64,000 nt of DNA from Actinokineospora iranica (GCF_900101685.1 NZ_FMZZ01000005.1:328130-392129); one strand, 5' to 3'; counted from the stretch's first letter, positions 44,560 through 52,733 are shown. A program made the numbers and translations. The notes: generated by a model from the sequence alone, not told the origin.

Positions 44560-44598
44560 AGGAGCCTGGGGCCGACTGGGGGTCGGCCCCAGGCTCCT
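44560..44598 (+). terminator. Strong hairpin terminator after the PadR-ABC operon
   Basis: AGGAGCCTGGGGCCGAC (44560-44576) pairs perfectly over 17 bp with GTCGGCCCCAGGCTCCT (44582-44598) around a five-base loop. It starts six bases after the permease stop. A T-run is missing, as in many high-GC terminators. Confidence 0.85.
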
Positions 44599-44953
44599 GC
44601 CATCACCGCCTCGCAAACCCACCGACCCGGCACCGACCGCGCACGTCCTCTGCGGTTGTCGTATCTCGTGGGCCAGCGCCATTTCTCGTGGGCGAGCCAG
44701 TCTCGACCGCCATGCCTGTCTGGGGCAAGAATGGGTCACGGTCTCCCCTGGTGCGACCACTTCGGCAATGTCCTTGAACCGCTTCAACGGCGATTCAACG
44801 ATTCAGCGATTCAGGTTCGCTCTTTCCCGTACTCTTCTCCTGTCGATTGCGCTATTACGGAACTAACGGATGAGCGGTAAGCAGCCCGTGCGGTGACACG
44901 CACACCATGGCACGGTTCTCGGCATGGCGTGCGGAGTTATCCACAGGCGCTGT
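44599..44953. other. Gene-free convergent region
   Basis: The 355 bp between the terminator and the end of the PhyH-type gene are clearly less GC-rich than the neighbours. An 8-bp unit (CGATTCAA/G) is repeated three times at 44791-44814. TCTCGTGGGC occurs twice near 44664-44695. I see no convincing gene; a 74-codon frame at 44656-44880 has no recognisable features. Confidence 0.45.
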
Positions 44954-45703
44954 TCACATCAGCAGGTACGCCGCGCTGCCCAGTCGTTCGATGGTCGCGT
45001 TCGATGGTTGGCGGTCGAGCAGGGCTGTGCCGCCGTCGCGGCGGTGGAAGCCGGTCAGGACAGCGTGGCGGGTGGCGCGGGAGCGGTTCACCGTGCCGGA
45101 GTGCCACAGGTGGGAGTTGAACAGCCACGCCGTGCCCGCGGGGCCGAGCAGCAGCACCTGGTCGGGGTGGTCCTCGTGCCCCCGGGGCGGGACGAACCCG
45201 TAGTCCAGGTGTGAGCCGGGCACGACGCGGGTGGCGCCGTTATCCGGGGTGAAGGCTGTGAGGGCGACGATCGCGTTGCACACCTGCCAGCGCCCCGGTT
45301 CGGCCCGTTCCGGGGTGTCCATGTGCAGGGCCTGGCCGCCGTGGTCCGGTTTGCCCGCGCGGTAGTGCATCTCGCTGATGCGGAACTCCGGCCCGAGCAG
45401 GTGCCGGACCGCGGCCAGCAGGGTCGGGCGCAGCCACAGCGGGTCGAACATCTTGCCCGCCTCCAGCAGCCCCTTGAGGTGCAGCGTGCCGCCCTGCCTG
45501 CCGCTCACCCGCAGCAGCGCCTCGATCTCCCCCAGCGCCGCGTCGAGTTGGTCGCCGGTCAGGAAGCCGTCGAAGCGGCAGTAGCCGAGTTCGTCGAGAT
45601 CGCTCAGCTGTTGGGGGGCGAGCAGATCCGAGCGGACGCCCAGCTCGTCGAGAACCTCGTGCACTATCCAGGTGTAACCCAGCGATGGCCGTGACGCCAC
45701 CAT
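44954..45703 (-). CDS. Phytanoyl-CoA dioxygenase (PhyH)-family Fe(II)/2-oxoglutarate oxygenase
   Basis: About 249 residues from the ATG at 45703; an ATG at 45751 would add 16 residues. The iron-binding facial triad HxD...H is visible as ALHMDTPE and HLWHSGTVNRS, with the following R (SRATRHAVL) contacting 2-oxoglutarate. PhyH enzymes hydroxylate a CH bond of varied small molecules. It lies just downstream, on the same strand, of the decayed regulator at 45883-47283, so its original context may have been lost. The substrate is not known. Confidence 0.82.
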   Translation of the reverse strand: MVASRPSLGYTWIVHEVLDELGVRSDLLAPQQLSDLDELGYCRFDGFLTGDQLDAALGEIEALLRVSGRQGGTLHLKGLLEAGKMFDPLWLRPTLLAAVRHLLGPEFRISEMHYRAGKPDHGGQALHMDTPERAEPGRWQVCNAIVALTAFTPDNGATRVVPGSHLDYGFVPPRGHEDHPDQVLLLGPAGTAWLFNSHLWHSGTVNRSRATRHAVLTGFHRRDGGTALLDRQPSNATIERLGSAAYLLM

Positions 45704-45882
45704 ATTCACCTGTTGATGCCCCAGAATCGCCCGATGAGCCACTCGGAGCACTGCTGGTAAGCGGCGGCTCGCCCGAATGGCGCAGCCACGACCACCCGCG
45801 TCGCGGTGTCCTCCGGCACACCCGGCCGTCCGCCGGGACTGACCATATCGGACAGTGGGCTGGAATCCTTCCCGCGCAAGCC

Positions 45883-47283
45883 CTACCGGGAGAGCCGGTG
45901 CAGCCGCAGCGCGAGCTGGATCTCCAGTGCCGCTCCGGCGTCTGCCAGTCGGCGCCCAGCAGCGCCCCGATTCGCTCGATCCGCTGCACGACCGTGTTCA
46001 CGTGAACATGCAGCATGTCCTTGGCCCGGGTCAGGTTCGTCCCGCAGGTGAAGTACGCCTCCACGGTGCGCAGCAGTTCCGTGCCGCGCCGGTCGTCGTA
46101 GTCCAGGACCGGGCCGAGGGTGGCGCGCACGTACCCGTCGAGGTCGGTCGGGTCGCCCAGCAGCAGCCCCACGAATCCGAGGTCCGCCAGCGCGCCGCCC
46201 TGCCCGGACCGCCCCAGGGCGACCAGTGACCGGGCGCAGCGCGCCGCTTCCGCGTGGGCCGCGACCACAGCGTCCACGCCGGACACCGGGCCCGCCGCGC
46301 CGACCGTCACCGGACAATCCACTGTAGACGAAAGGCCGACGGCTATCCGTGCAGTCAAAGCGCTCGGGTTGTCCGCGCGAGCCAACAGCACAACCTGTTC
46401 CGCGTGCACCCCCACCAGCGCCGCGTGCCGACCGGCCGCCATCGCCTGCCGCCGCCGGGGCGCCTGGCCCGCGGTCGCCACCAGCACCGCGTGCGGCTCG
46501 GTCAGGTCGACGCCGAGCCGGTGGCCGCGGGCGATCAGCGCCGCCGGGTCGCGGTCGGGCGCGGTCAGCGGATCGGCCAGGAGTTCGCCGCGCACCTCGT
46601 CCTCGGCCTGCGCGACCGAACGCCGCGGCATGAGCAGCGGCGCCGTCACCACCGCTGCCCGTTCGAACAGCCCGCGGTCCGCGTCGTCCAGCGACTCACG
46701 GCCGGTCAGCAGAAGAGTGCCCAACAGCTCTTGTCCTGCCTGTACCGCGCACATCCACGTGTCCGGTGTGGACACAGCCCTACCTGAGGAGCGCACGCCG
46801 CAACGGCTTCCTTCGGCGGGCGGGCCACGCTCGTGCCCACCCGGGCCAGTTCCGTCCCGCCCGCGTCGTGCACCGCGATCCCGCCGCGCGGCACCAGGTC
46901 CATCAGCTTGTCGTGGGCGTCCTCGGCGCGGCGCATGGCCGCGTTGTGCGCGCTGATGGTGGCGTTGGCGCGGTCGAGTTCCGCGCGGGTCTGCCGGGTC
47001 TCGTCGAGCAGGTGCGCGTTGTCGATGGCGATCGCGGCGTGGTCGGCCAGTGACGACAGCAGCGCCACCTCGTCCGGGGAGAAGTCGCGGCGGGCGCGGT
47101 CGGCGGCGAACAGCACCCCGATCACCTTGCTGCCCAACGCCAGCGGCACCCCCAGGATCGCGGCCAGCCCCTCGTCGTGCACGGAGGAGTCGATCGGGTC
47201 GGTGTGCCGGAAGCGCTTGTCGGCGAAGTAGTCACGGGTCGCGTACGGCTGCGCCGTCTGCGCGACCAGACCGCCCAACCCAG
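45883..47283 (-). pseudogene. Decayed GAF-PucR/CdaR-type regulator
   Basis: A GAF domain (LVAQTAQPYATRDYF, LAAILGVPLALGSKVIGVLFAADR) is followed by a helical linker. The frame is then lost near 46793 by a single-base deletion and continues as TPDTWMCAVQAGQELLGTLL. The C-terminal PucR-type HTH (GTNLTRAKDMLHVHVNTVVQRIERI) is shifted again near 45930, where the expected ALEIQLALRLHRL end continues in another frame to the stop at 45883. The start is missing and fused to an MFS remnant. These are two frameshifts plus a 5' deletion. A sequencing error could explain either shift, but not the missing start. Confidence 0.8.
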
Positions 47284-47765
47284 CGGACCGGCTTGGCACA
47301 TCACGACCACGTACAGCGACACCGGCAGCGTGCTCTTGGTCGCCTGGAACAGCGCTACCGCGATAAGAGGTGCGACCGCACCTGCCGCGATCGAGGACAG
47401 CTGGCTTCCGACCGACAACCCGGTGTAGCGGACGCGCGTCTCGTACTGCTCGGAGAAGAACACCGCCTGCGGCCCGTACATCGCGCCGTGCAGGACCAGG
47501 CCGACCATCGCGGCCAGGATGATCACCCGGGCGACCGCGTCGAGCAGCAGGAAGAACGCGAAGCTCCACACCGCCATGCCGACCGCGCCGAACAGGTACA
47601 CCGGCCTGCGGCCGATCCGGTCGAACAGCGCTTTCCACAGCGGGATGCTCACGAAGTGCACTACCGAGCCGACGAGTACCGCGTTGAGCCCGACCCCCTG
47701 TCCATTAAGAGCCCCTTGGCCACATAGACCAAGATGAACGCGGTAATCACGTAGTAAGAGACCCG
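47275..47765 (-). pseudogene. Remnant of an MHS-type MFS transporter
   Basis: About 165 residues survive: SYYVITAFILVYVAKGLL, then after a one-base deletion near 47690 VGLNAVLVGSVVHFVSIPLWKALFDRIGRRPVYLFG (given by its ends VGLNAVLVG and DRIGRRPVYLFG) through VSLYVVVMCQAG. This corresponds to the middle-to-late part of metabolite:H+ symporters (MHS family, about 430 residues). Roughly the first 250 residues and the last helix or two are gone. It is fused upstream to an SDR remnant and downstream to the GAF regulator remnant. Confidence 0.8.
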
Positions 47766-47784
47766 CCCACCAGCAGCGGGCTCA

Positions 47785-48100
47785 GCACCGCCCGGTCGAG
47801 CAGCACCCGCTCGACCACCTCGTCCTCGGGAATGCCGTGCGCGCGGGCCGGGTAGTCGATCTGGCTCTCCACCAGCGGGGTCCGCGCGTACCCGGGGCTC
47901 ACGCAGTTGCTGGTCACGTCCTAGGGCGCGCCCTCGACCGCGGTCACCTTCGACAGCCCCTCCAGCCCGTGCTTGGCCGCGACGTACGCCGCCTTGTGGG
48001 CGCTCGCGCACCCCGTGGACGCTGGAGACGTTGACGATCCGGCCCCAGCCGCGCGCGCATGTGCGGCAGGACCCGGCGGATCAGCGGAAACGGCGCAGGG
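47785..48100 (-). pseudogene. Remnant of a 3-hydroxybutyrate dehydrogenase-like SDR
   Basis: The pieces PFPLIRRVLPHMRAR, WGRIVNVSSVHGV, ASAHKAAYVAAKHGLEGL and VTSNCVSPGYARTPLVESQI, in order, match 3-hydroxybutyrate dehydrogenases, with the catalytic Ser and YxxxK (YVAAK). They lie in different frames, with a one-base loss after MRAR and another around GVRE. An in-frame TAG (near 47922) replaces the residue before DVTSN. Both the Rossmann start and the last third are missing. In related actinobacteria this gene type often stands with an MFS and a GAF regulator, as here. Confidence 0.8.
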
Positions 48101-48323
48101 CTGTCCGACCTGCCAGGTCCAGATTGTGATGCGGGCCACTCGGTATAGGTGACGACGGTAGGTATGTCGGAACGCGGTAGCCATGTGTCCAGCCCCTACA
48201 GCCGACGGGAAGGTTGTATGGGCTGCGACCATGCTCGTCCGGGTGGTTCGCGCGGAAGTGTGCCAGCGCCCGTCGATGGAGGCGTCCGGCGCGGCTATGC
48301 GGACATGCGCATCGATCTCTGCG

Positions 48324-48338
48324 TAGTCTTGTGGAGTG
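48324..48338 (+). promoter_or_regulatory. -10 element and leaderless GTG start
   Basis: TAGTCT (48324-48329) lies exactly six bases before the GTG at 48336, and no Shine-Dalgarno sequence is present. This spacing fits transcription starting on the start codon. Confidence 0.5.
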
Positions 48339-48746
48339 ATTTGTCCGAAGTGTCAAAACGTCATGCGCACGGTCGACCGGCTCGGTGTGCACATCGACCA
48401 GTGCGAAGGGTGTCGGGGAATCTTCCTCGACCGTGGTGAGCTCGAGCAGATCGCGTCGGCCGAGCAGCGCCACTACGCGGCCGCGGCTCCGCCGCCGCCG
48501 TATCAGGGCGCGCCGCCGCCCGCTGCAGGCTATCCGCCGCCCGCGCCGTACCCGCCCGCCGTCGCGCCTTACCCGCCCGCGGGTTACGGGCACGGGGCGC
48601 ACCGCGACTCCCCGCCTGGGTACCGCGACTCGCCCCCCGGCTACGGCCACGTGGGCGGTTACCGGGACTCGCCGCACGGGTACGGGCACGGTGGCGGTCA
48701 CTACAAGAAGCGCCGTAAGAGCTTCCTCGAAGACCTCTTCGACTGA
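48336..48746 (+). CDS. TFIIB-type zinc-ribbon protein with Pro/Tyr/Gly-rich tail
   Basis: A protein of 136 residues from a GTG. The N-terminal 40 residues form a zf-TFIIB ribbon: CPKCQNVM...DQCEGCRGIFLDRGELEQI, with the cysteine pairs CPKC and CEGC. The tail is low complexity with repeats YRDSPPGYG (about residues 88-118), many PPP runs, and a basic end HYKKRRKSFLEDLFD that could dock a partner. Such proteins are widespread in actinobacteria and of unknown role. Start chosen because TAGTCT stands six bases upstream. Confidence 0.85.
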   Translation: MICPKCQNVMRTVDRLGVHIDQCEGCRGIFLDRGELEQIASAEQRHYAAAAPPPPYQGAPPPAAGYPPPAPYPPAVAPYPPAGYGHGAHRDSPPGYRDSPPGYGHVGGYRDSPHGYGHGGGHYKKRRKSFLEDLFD

Positions 48747-48758
48747 CCGTTGAACCCG

Positions 48759-49370
48759 ATGATCTGCGTGGCCTGCGGTGAGTGGGCCGACGCGCCTCGG
48801 GTCGACGGTGCTGTCCTGGTCTGCGCGCGGTGCGGGCATCGGGAGCCGTTCCACCGGCTCCCGATGTTCGCGCTGACCGGCCCCAGCGGCACCGGCAAGT
48901 CCACCGTGTGCCGCCGGTTGAGCCCACTGCTCGGCGGCCGTGCGGTCGTCTTGGAGCAAGACGTGCTGTGGATCGGCGCTCTGCGCGACCCGTACGACGA
49001 CTTCGGCGCCTTCCGGCAGACCTGGCTGCGCCTTGCCGCCATGCTGAACCAGAACGGCCGCCCCACGGTGCTGTGCGGCACCGTCGCGCCCCCGCAGTTC
49101 GAGCGCCGCCCCGAGCGCGCGCTGTTCTCCGAGATCCACTACCTCGCTCTCGTGGCCGACGACGACGTCCTGGCCGCCCGTCTCCGCGCCCGCCCCGCCT
49201 GGCGCGAGTGGGACGACGAGGACCGGATCGCCGACATGCTCGAGTTCAACGGCTGGGTCAAGGCGAACGCGGCGCTCACCGACCCCCCGATGGACCTGGT
49301 GGACACCACCTCCGCGACCGTCGACGAGACCACGGCCGCCGTTGTGGACTGGATTCTCGCCCGGCTGTGA
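48759..49370 (+). CDS. P-loop nucleotide kinase-like protein with N-terminal zinc ribbon
   Basis: A protein of 203 residues from the ATG at 48759; a TTG lies three codons earlier. The first 30 residues form a CVAC...CARC zinc ribbon. A P-loop follows (MFALTGPSGTGKSTVCRRL), and further on VLEQDVLW and ARLRARPAWREWDDEDRIADM, where the arginines form a lid-like segment. This resembles small-molecule or nucleoside kinases of the AAA_18/AAA_33 type. The substrate is unknown. It directly follows the TFIIB-type ribbon gene, 12 bases after its stop, so the two may be co-transcribed. Confidence 0.75.
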   Translation: MICVACGEWADAPRVDGAVLVCARCGHREPFHRLPMFALTGPSGTGKSTVCRRLSPLLGGRAVVLEQDVLWIGALRDPYDDFGAFRQTWLRLAAMLNQNGRPTVLCGTVAPPQFERRPERALFSEIHYLALVADDDVLAARLRARPAWREWDDEDRIADMLEFNGWVKANAALTDPPMDLVDTTSATVDETTAAVVDWILARL

Positions 49371-49459
49371 CGGAATCGGCGCACCTGTGCAAACACACCG
49401 CTTGCAACTGCTAGCACGGCGGCGTACCGTCGCTGGTGGCACGAGGAGGCGGTTGCGGG

Positions 49460-49954
49460 ATGGACCAGGCTGACGGCGGCGATGTCCGGGCGATCGACAA
49501 GGTCGCCGACCTCGGCCGTGACATCGGCGAGTACATCAAGGCGCAGCGCAACACCGCGAAGATCTCGCTGCGCCAGCTGTCCCGGCTCGCGGGCGTGTCC
49601 AACCCGTACCTGAGCCAGATCGAACGCGGACTGCGCAAACCCAGCGCCGAGATCTTGCAGCAGATCGCCAAGGGGCTGCGGATCTCCGCGGAGGCCCTCT
49701 ACGTGCAGGCGGGCATTCTCGACCATCCGGTCGGGGGGCCGGTGATCGACGCCGTGCGGGCCGACGAGGGGCTGACCGAGCGGCAGAAGCAGGTGCTGCT
49801 GGACGTCTACGAGTCGTTCCGGCGCGAGAACAGGCAGTCCGCGGCGGCAGAGTCCATAGCAGAGTCCACGGTAGGAAAGTCCACTGTGGATATAGAGACT
49901 TCGGATATAAAGACTTCGAGGAGTGAGCACGATGACACTGCCCAAGAGCGATGA
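49460..49954 (+). CDS. XRE-family transcriptional regulator (Rv0474-like)
   Basis: A protein of 164 residues. The HTH is SLRQLSRLAGVSNPYLSQIERGLRKPSAEILQQIAKGL, core motif LSRLAGVSNPYLSQIERG. The C-terminal region is Ser/Thr/Glu-rich. Its 3' end overlaps the HbhA-like gene by 23 bases. In mycobacteria the XRE regulator Rv0474 precedes hbhA (Rv0475) in the same way, so it probably regulates the adhesin-like gene. ATG at 49460 is preferred; a GTG at 49436 precedes the GAGGAGG and is unlikely. Confidence 0.88.
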   Translation: MDQADGGDVRAIDKVADLGRDIGEYIKAQRNTAKISLRQLSRLAGVSNPYLSQIERGLRKPSAEILQQIAKGLRISAEALYVQAGILDHPVGGPVIDAVRADEGLTERQKQVLLDVYESFRRENRQSAAAESIAESTVGKSTVDIETSDIKTSRSEHDDTAQER

Positions 49955-50591
49955 CGTCCGCAAGGCGGGCGAGCAGGCCGCGCAGGTGGTGAGCACCGCC
50001 CTGGAGCAGGCGCGCACCCCCCTGCTCGCCGCGCTCGGCGCGGGCGATCTGGCCGCCAAGGCTCTCTTGGACGCGGTAAACCGGGCCAAGTCGGGCGCCG
50101 AGACCACTAAGACCGCCGTGGCGGACCTGCCGCACGAGGTCGGCGGCCTGCGCGAGAAGCTCGACCCGGCCGAGTTGCGCAAGCTCGCCAACGAGTACTC
50201 CGCCGCCGCGGTGCGGCTGTACCAGAAGCTGGCCGACCAGGGGGAGGACACGCTGGGCAAGCTGCGGTCGCAGCCGCAGGTCAAGAAGGCCGTCGAGCAG
50301 TTGGAAGAGGCCATCGAGGCCGCCCAGGCGCGCGTCGGCGGAGTCGCGGGCGACGCCCGGCTGCTTGCCGAGGACCTCTTGGCCCGTGTGACCCGCCAGA
50401 CCCGCTCGGTTGGCGAGAAGACCGCCCACACCGTGGAGAGCGTCGCCGCCGACGTGTCCGAGGCCGTCGAAGAGGCGGGCGAGGACATCGCCCACGAGAC
50501 CCGCAGTGCCGCGCGCAAGGTCGCGAACAAGACGGCCCCGGCCCGCAAGCCCGCGGCGCGCAAGCCCGCCACCAAGCCGACCACGAAGTAA
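49932..50591 (+). CDS. HbhA-like heparin-binding hemagglutinin family protein
   Basis: A protein of 219 residues. The body is a long amphipathic helix (ALEQARTPLLAALGAGDLAAKALL, EVGGLREKLDPAELRKLANEY). The end is a Lys/Pro/Ala-rich tail (TAPARKPAARKPATKP), the type of tail that in mycobacterial HbhA binds heparin and is methylated. ATG at 49932 is chosen because GGAG lies eight bases upstream; a GTG at 49923 overlaps it. Gene order with Rv0474-like and DUF2516 genes on either side supports orthology. Whether it is surface-exposed or binds lipid/DNA is not shown. Confidence 0.88.
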   Translation: MTLPKSDDVRKAGEQAAQVVSTALEQARTPLLAALGAGDLAAKALLDAVNRAKSGAETTKTAVADLPHEVGGLREKLDPAELRKLANEYSAAAVRLYQKLADQGEDTLGKLRSQPQVKKAVEQLEEAIEAAQARVGGVAGDARLLAEDLLARVTRQTRSVGEKTAHTVESVAADVSEAVEEAGEDIAHETRSAARKVANKTAPARKPAARKPATKPTTK

Positions 50592-50597
50592 CCCGAC

Positions 50598-50642
50598 CCA
50601 CAAGACCCCGCACACTCGACGCGAGCGTGTGGGGCCTTGTGG
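50598..50642 (+). terminator. Imperfect hairpin after the HbhA-like gene
   Basis: CCACAAG (50598-50604) pairs with CTTGTGG (ending 50642), with further pairing of CCCC/GGGG and CACACTCG/CGAGCGTG allowing a G-U and two mismatches. The stem spans about 21 positions and begins six bases after the stop codon. Confidence 0.7.
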
Positions 50643-50663
50643 TGAATGCGCCCGGTTCGCACG

Positions 50664-50679
50664 TAGGCTAGGAGGCGTG
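50664..50679 (+). promoter_or_regulatory. -10 element and leaderless GTG start
   Basis: TAGGCT (50664-50669) lies seven bases before the GTG at 50677. GGAGG is present but only one base from the start codon, too close to act as a normal ribosome site, so a leaderless mRNA is likelier. Confidence 0.5.
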
Positions 50680-50970
50680 CCGGAGACCGCGTTCTGGATT
50701 TTGAAGGCCATTGACTGGGCGGCCGTGCCCGTCGGCGTCTTCGCGTTCATCCACGCGCTGCTGCAGCGGCCGGACGCCTACTCGGCGGCCGACCGGCTGA
50801 CCAAACCCGCCTGGCTGGGTATCACCGCGGGCGCGGCGGCGGTGCTGTTGCTGTTCAGCTTCGCGGGCACCGGCTGGATTTTCTGGATGGCGGGCCTTGT
50901 CGCCGCTCTGGTCTACATAGTCGACGTGCGACCGAAGCTGATCGAGGTGCAGCGCGGTCAGCGTTGGTGA
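50677..50970 (+). CDS. DUF2516 membrane protein (Rv0476-like)
   Basis: A protein of 97 residues. Two or three transmembrane helices are visible: VGVFAFIHALLQ (about 15-27), LGITAGAAAVLLLFSF (about 47-65) and WIFWMAGLVAALVYIV (about 68-84). The end VRPKLIEVQRG is the DUF2516 signature. It stands after an HbhA-like gene, as Rv0476 does in mycobacteria. The function is unknown. Confidence 0.85.
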   Translation: MPETAFWILKAIDWAAVPVGVFAFIHALLQRPDAYSAADRLTKPAWLGITAGAAAVLLLFSFAGTGWIFWMAGLVAALVYIVDVRPKLIEVQRGQRW

Positions 50971-51014
50971 TTCGTCTTATCCAGACCCGACCGGGGACTG
51001 TCCCACCTTCTCGC

Positions 51015-51030
51015 TACCCTCGGTTGTGTG
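51015..51030 (+). promoter_or_regulatory. -10 element and leaderless GTG start
   Basis: TACCCT (51015-51020) stands seven bases before the GTG at 51028, with no Shine-Dalgarno sequence in between or upstream. Confidence 0.45.
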
Positions 51031-51579
51031 ACCTGGACCATTGCCGGAAGTCTCACCGTCCTCCCCGCCCTGGACCATCCCGAGCTGCTCGCCGACCCGG
51101 TCGCCAAGGCGCTCGCCGGGCTTGACTCCGATCGGGTCGGGGTTGCCGAGATCGATCCGGATCTCGCCGACACCGCCGCGTTCTGCGCGCACTACGGCTC
51201 ACCGCTCACCGCATCCGCCAACTGCGTGGTCGTCTTGGGCAAGCGCGGCGGCACCGAACGGTTTGCCGCCTGCCTGGTATTGGCCACTACCCGGGCCGAC
51301 GTCAACGGAGTCGTCCGCAGGCGGCTCGACGTGCGCAAGGCGTCGTTCGCGCCGATGGACCGCGCGGTAGAGCAGACCGGCATGGCGTACGGCGGCATCA
51401 CCCCCATCGGCCTCCCCGCGGACTGGCCGCTGCTCGTCGACGCCGCTGTCGCGCGGGCGCCCGAACTGGTGATCGGCAGCGGCATCCGCGGCAGCAAGCT
51501 GCTGGTCCCCGGAGGTCTGCTGGCCGGGCTGCCCTCGGCCGAGGTGGTCGACGACCTGGCCCGCGCGGTTTCGGAGTAG
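51028..51579 (+). CDS. YbaK/EbsC-type aminoacyl-tRNA deacylase family protein
   Basis: A protein of 183 residues from a GTG. The YbaK fold is suggested by ANCVVVLGKRGGTERFAACLVLATTRADVNGVVRRRLD (core NCVVVLGKRGG) and by MAYGGITPIGLPADWPLLVD and ELVIGSGIRGSKLLVPGGLL. In this family a lysine or aspartate loop hydrolyses mischarged tRNAs such as Cys-tRNA(Pro). The RGSKL segment fits the substrate loop. Free-standing members act in trans. The specific tRNA cannot be said. Confidence 0.8.
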   Translation: MTWTIAGSLTVLPALDHPELLADPVAKALAGLDSDRVGVAEIDPDLADTAAFCAHYGSPLTASANCVVVLGKRGGTERFAACLVLATTRADVNGVVRRRLDVRKASFAPMDRAVEQTGMAYGGITPIGLPADWPLLVDAAVARAPELVIGSGIRGSKLLVPGGLLAGLPSAEVVDDLARAVSE

Positions 51580-51666
51580 GCCGAAAGAGGGGAAGCGAAC
51601 CCTACGATCGTCGGGTTGAGCACTTTTCCCCTGTCCCGGTTAGTCGCCCTGTGCTTGCATACGGGC

Positions 51667-52359
51667 GTGAACACGGACCTCGAGGTCGCGGGAACGGCCG
51701 CGGAACCGACCACGATCCGCGTCGGCGTCGTGGACGACGAGCCGATGGCCCGCTCCTTCGTCGCGAAGATCCTCGCCTCGGCAGGCGACGTGCTGGTCGT
51801 CGGCGAGGGAGCGCACGGCGGCGAGGCGCTGGAACTGGTCCGCACCCTGGACATCGACGTGCTCCTGCTCGACCTGCGTATGCCGCGCATGGACGGTATC
51901 GACACCCTGCGTGAGCTGCGCCGACACCCGTCGATGCCCGCTGTCGTGGTGCTGACGACCTTCCACGCCGACCAGGCCGTGGCCACCGCGCTCCAGCTCG
52001 GCGCGAAGGGGTTCCTGCTCAAGCACGTCGAGCCCGCCGAGCTGGTCCGGGCGGTGCGGGTCGCCGCCCGCGGCGGCGCCGTGCTCGACCCGTCGCTCAC
52101 CAGCGACCTGATGGGCCACCTCGCCACCCACCACCTCGACCGGATCGGCGCCGCGGCCGAGGTCGCCCGCCTGTCCGCGCGGCTGCGCGACGTGCTGCGG
52201 CTGGTGGGCATGGGCCGCAGCAACAACGAGATCGCCGCGGAGCTGCGGCTGTCCGACTCGACGGTGCGCGGCTACGTCTCGGAGATCCTGGCCGCGACCG
52301 GCTGCTCGAACCGGGTCACCGCCGCCGTCCTGGCCCAGCGCGCGGGCCTGCTCGACTGA
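51667..52359 (+). CDS. Orphan NarL/LuxR-family response regulator
   Basis: A protein of 230 residues from a GTG at 51667; a TTG at 51616 would add 17 unfavourable residues. The receiver has VGVVDDEPMARS, phosphoacceptor aspartate about residue 69 in LLLDLRMPRMDG, switch VLTTFHA and lysine in GFLLKHVEP. The C-terminal HTH is LSARLRDVLRLVGMGRSNNEIAAELRLSDSTVRGYVSEIL (core SNNEIAAELRLSDSTVRGYV). No histidine kinase gene is adjacent, unlike the regulator at 9160-9861, so its partner must be elsewhere. Ends one base before the next, opposite gene. Confidence 0.9.
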   Translation: MNTDLEVAGTAAEPTTIRVGVVDDEPMARSFVAKILASAGDVLVVGEGAHGGEALELVRTLDIDVLLLDLRMPRMDGIDTLRELRRHPSMPAVVVLTTFHADQAVATALQLGAKGFLLKHVEPAELVRAVRVAARGGAVLDPSLTSDLMGHLATHHLDRIGAAAEVARLSARLRDVLRLVGMGRSNNEIAAELRLSDSTVRGYVSEILAATGCSNRVTAAVLAQRAGLLD

Positions 52360-52683
52360 CTACCGCGTCGCCCGTGAGGCCGCGCCCGCGGAACCGACGT
52401 CGAGGTCGACGACGACTTCGGCGTCCTCCCAACGGCCGCGCTGGGCGATCGCGAGGCCGATCAGCGCCAGTTCCGCCGCCTGGTCCCGCAGGGCACGCTG
52501 CTCGCCGGTCTCCGTGTCGTGCCCGGCGGGCTCGTCCCGCTCCCATGCGGCCACGGCGGCCTCGGCCACCGCTCTGGGCAGCCGCACGGTGAGCCGTCCG
52601 AGTTGGGCGTCTATGTGCGTTCCGATCGCCGCCAGCACGTGCGAGTCTTCTCGATAGCGGACGTACTGCTCGTGATTCGCCAC
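52360..52683 (-). CDS. Unknown small protein
   Basis: A protein of 107 residues from a GTG at 52683. It is highly charged and mostly helical (LTVRLPRAVAEAAVAAWERDE, RALRDQAAELALIGLAIAQRG). It has no signal peptide, helix-turn-helix or metal motif. The last base of the gene touches the last base of the response regulator gene on the opposite strand, so the two are tail to tail. Clear coding bias and a typical length support a real gene. I cannot name a family. Confidence 0.65.
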   Translation of the reverse strand: MANHEQYVRYREDSHVLAAIGTHIDAQLGRLTVRLPRAVAEAAVAAWERDEPAGHDTETGEQRALRDQAAELALIGLAIAQRGRWEDAEVVVDLDVGSAGAASRATR

Positions 52684-52733
52684 CGGTTCAAGCTATCCGG
52701 AGTCCTGCGCCGATGCGGCCCGGAAGATCATTC

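Noticed and set aside
44656..44880. A 74-codon plus-strand frame
   Set aside because: No codon bias, no homology pattern and no ribosome site better than chance; it lies in a less GC-rich convergent gap.
45883..48100. Programmed frameshifting to rescue the disrupted genes
   Set aside because: Four independent shifts, an in-frame TAG and missing gene ends cannot be explained by recoding.
51616..51666. Longer start (TTG at 51616) for the orphan response regulator
   Set aside because: The extra 17 residues do not belong to a receiver domain, and GTG at 51667 is closer to the expected start.
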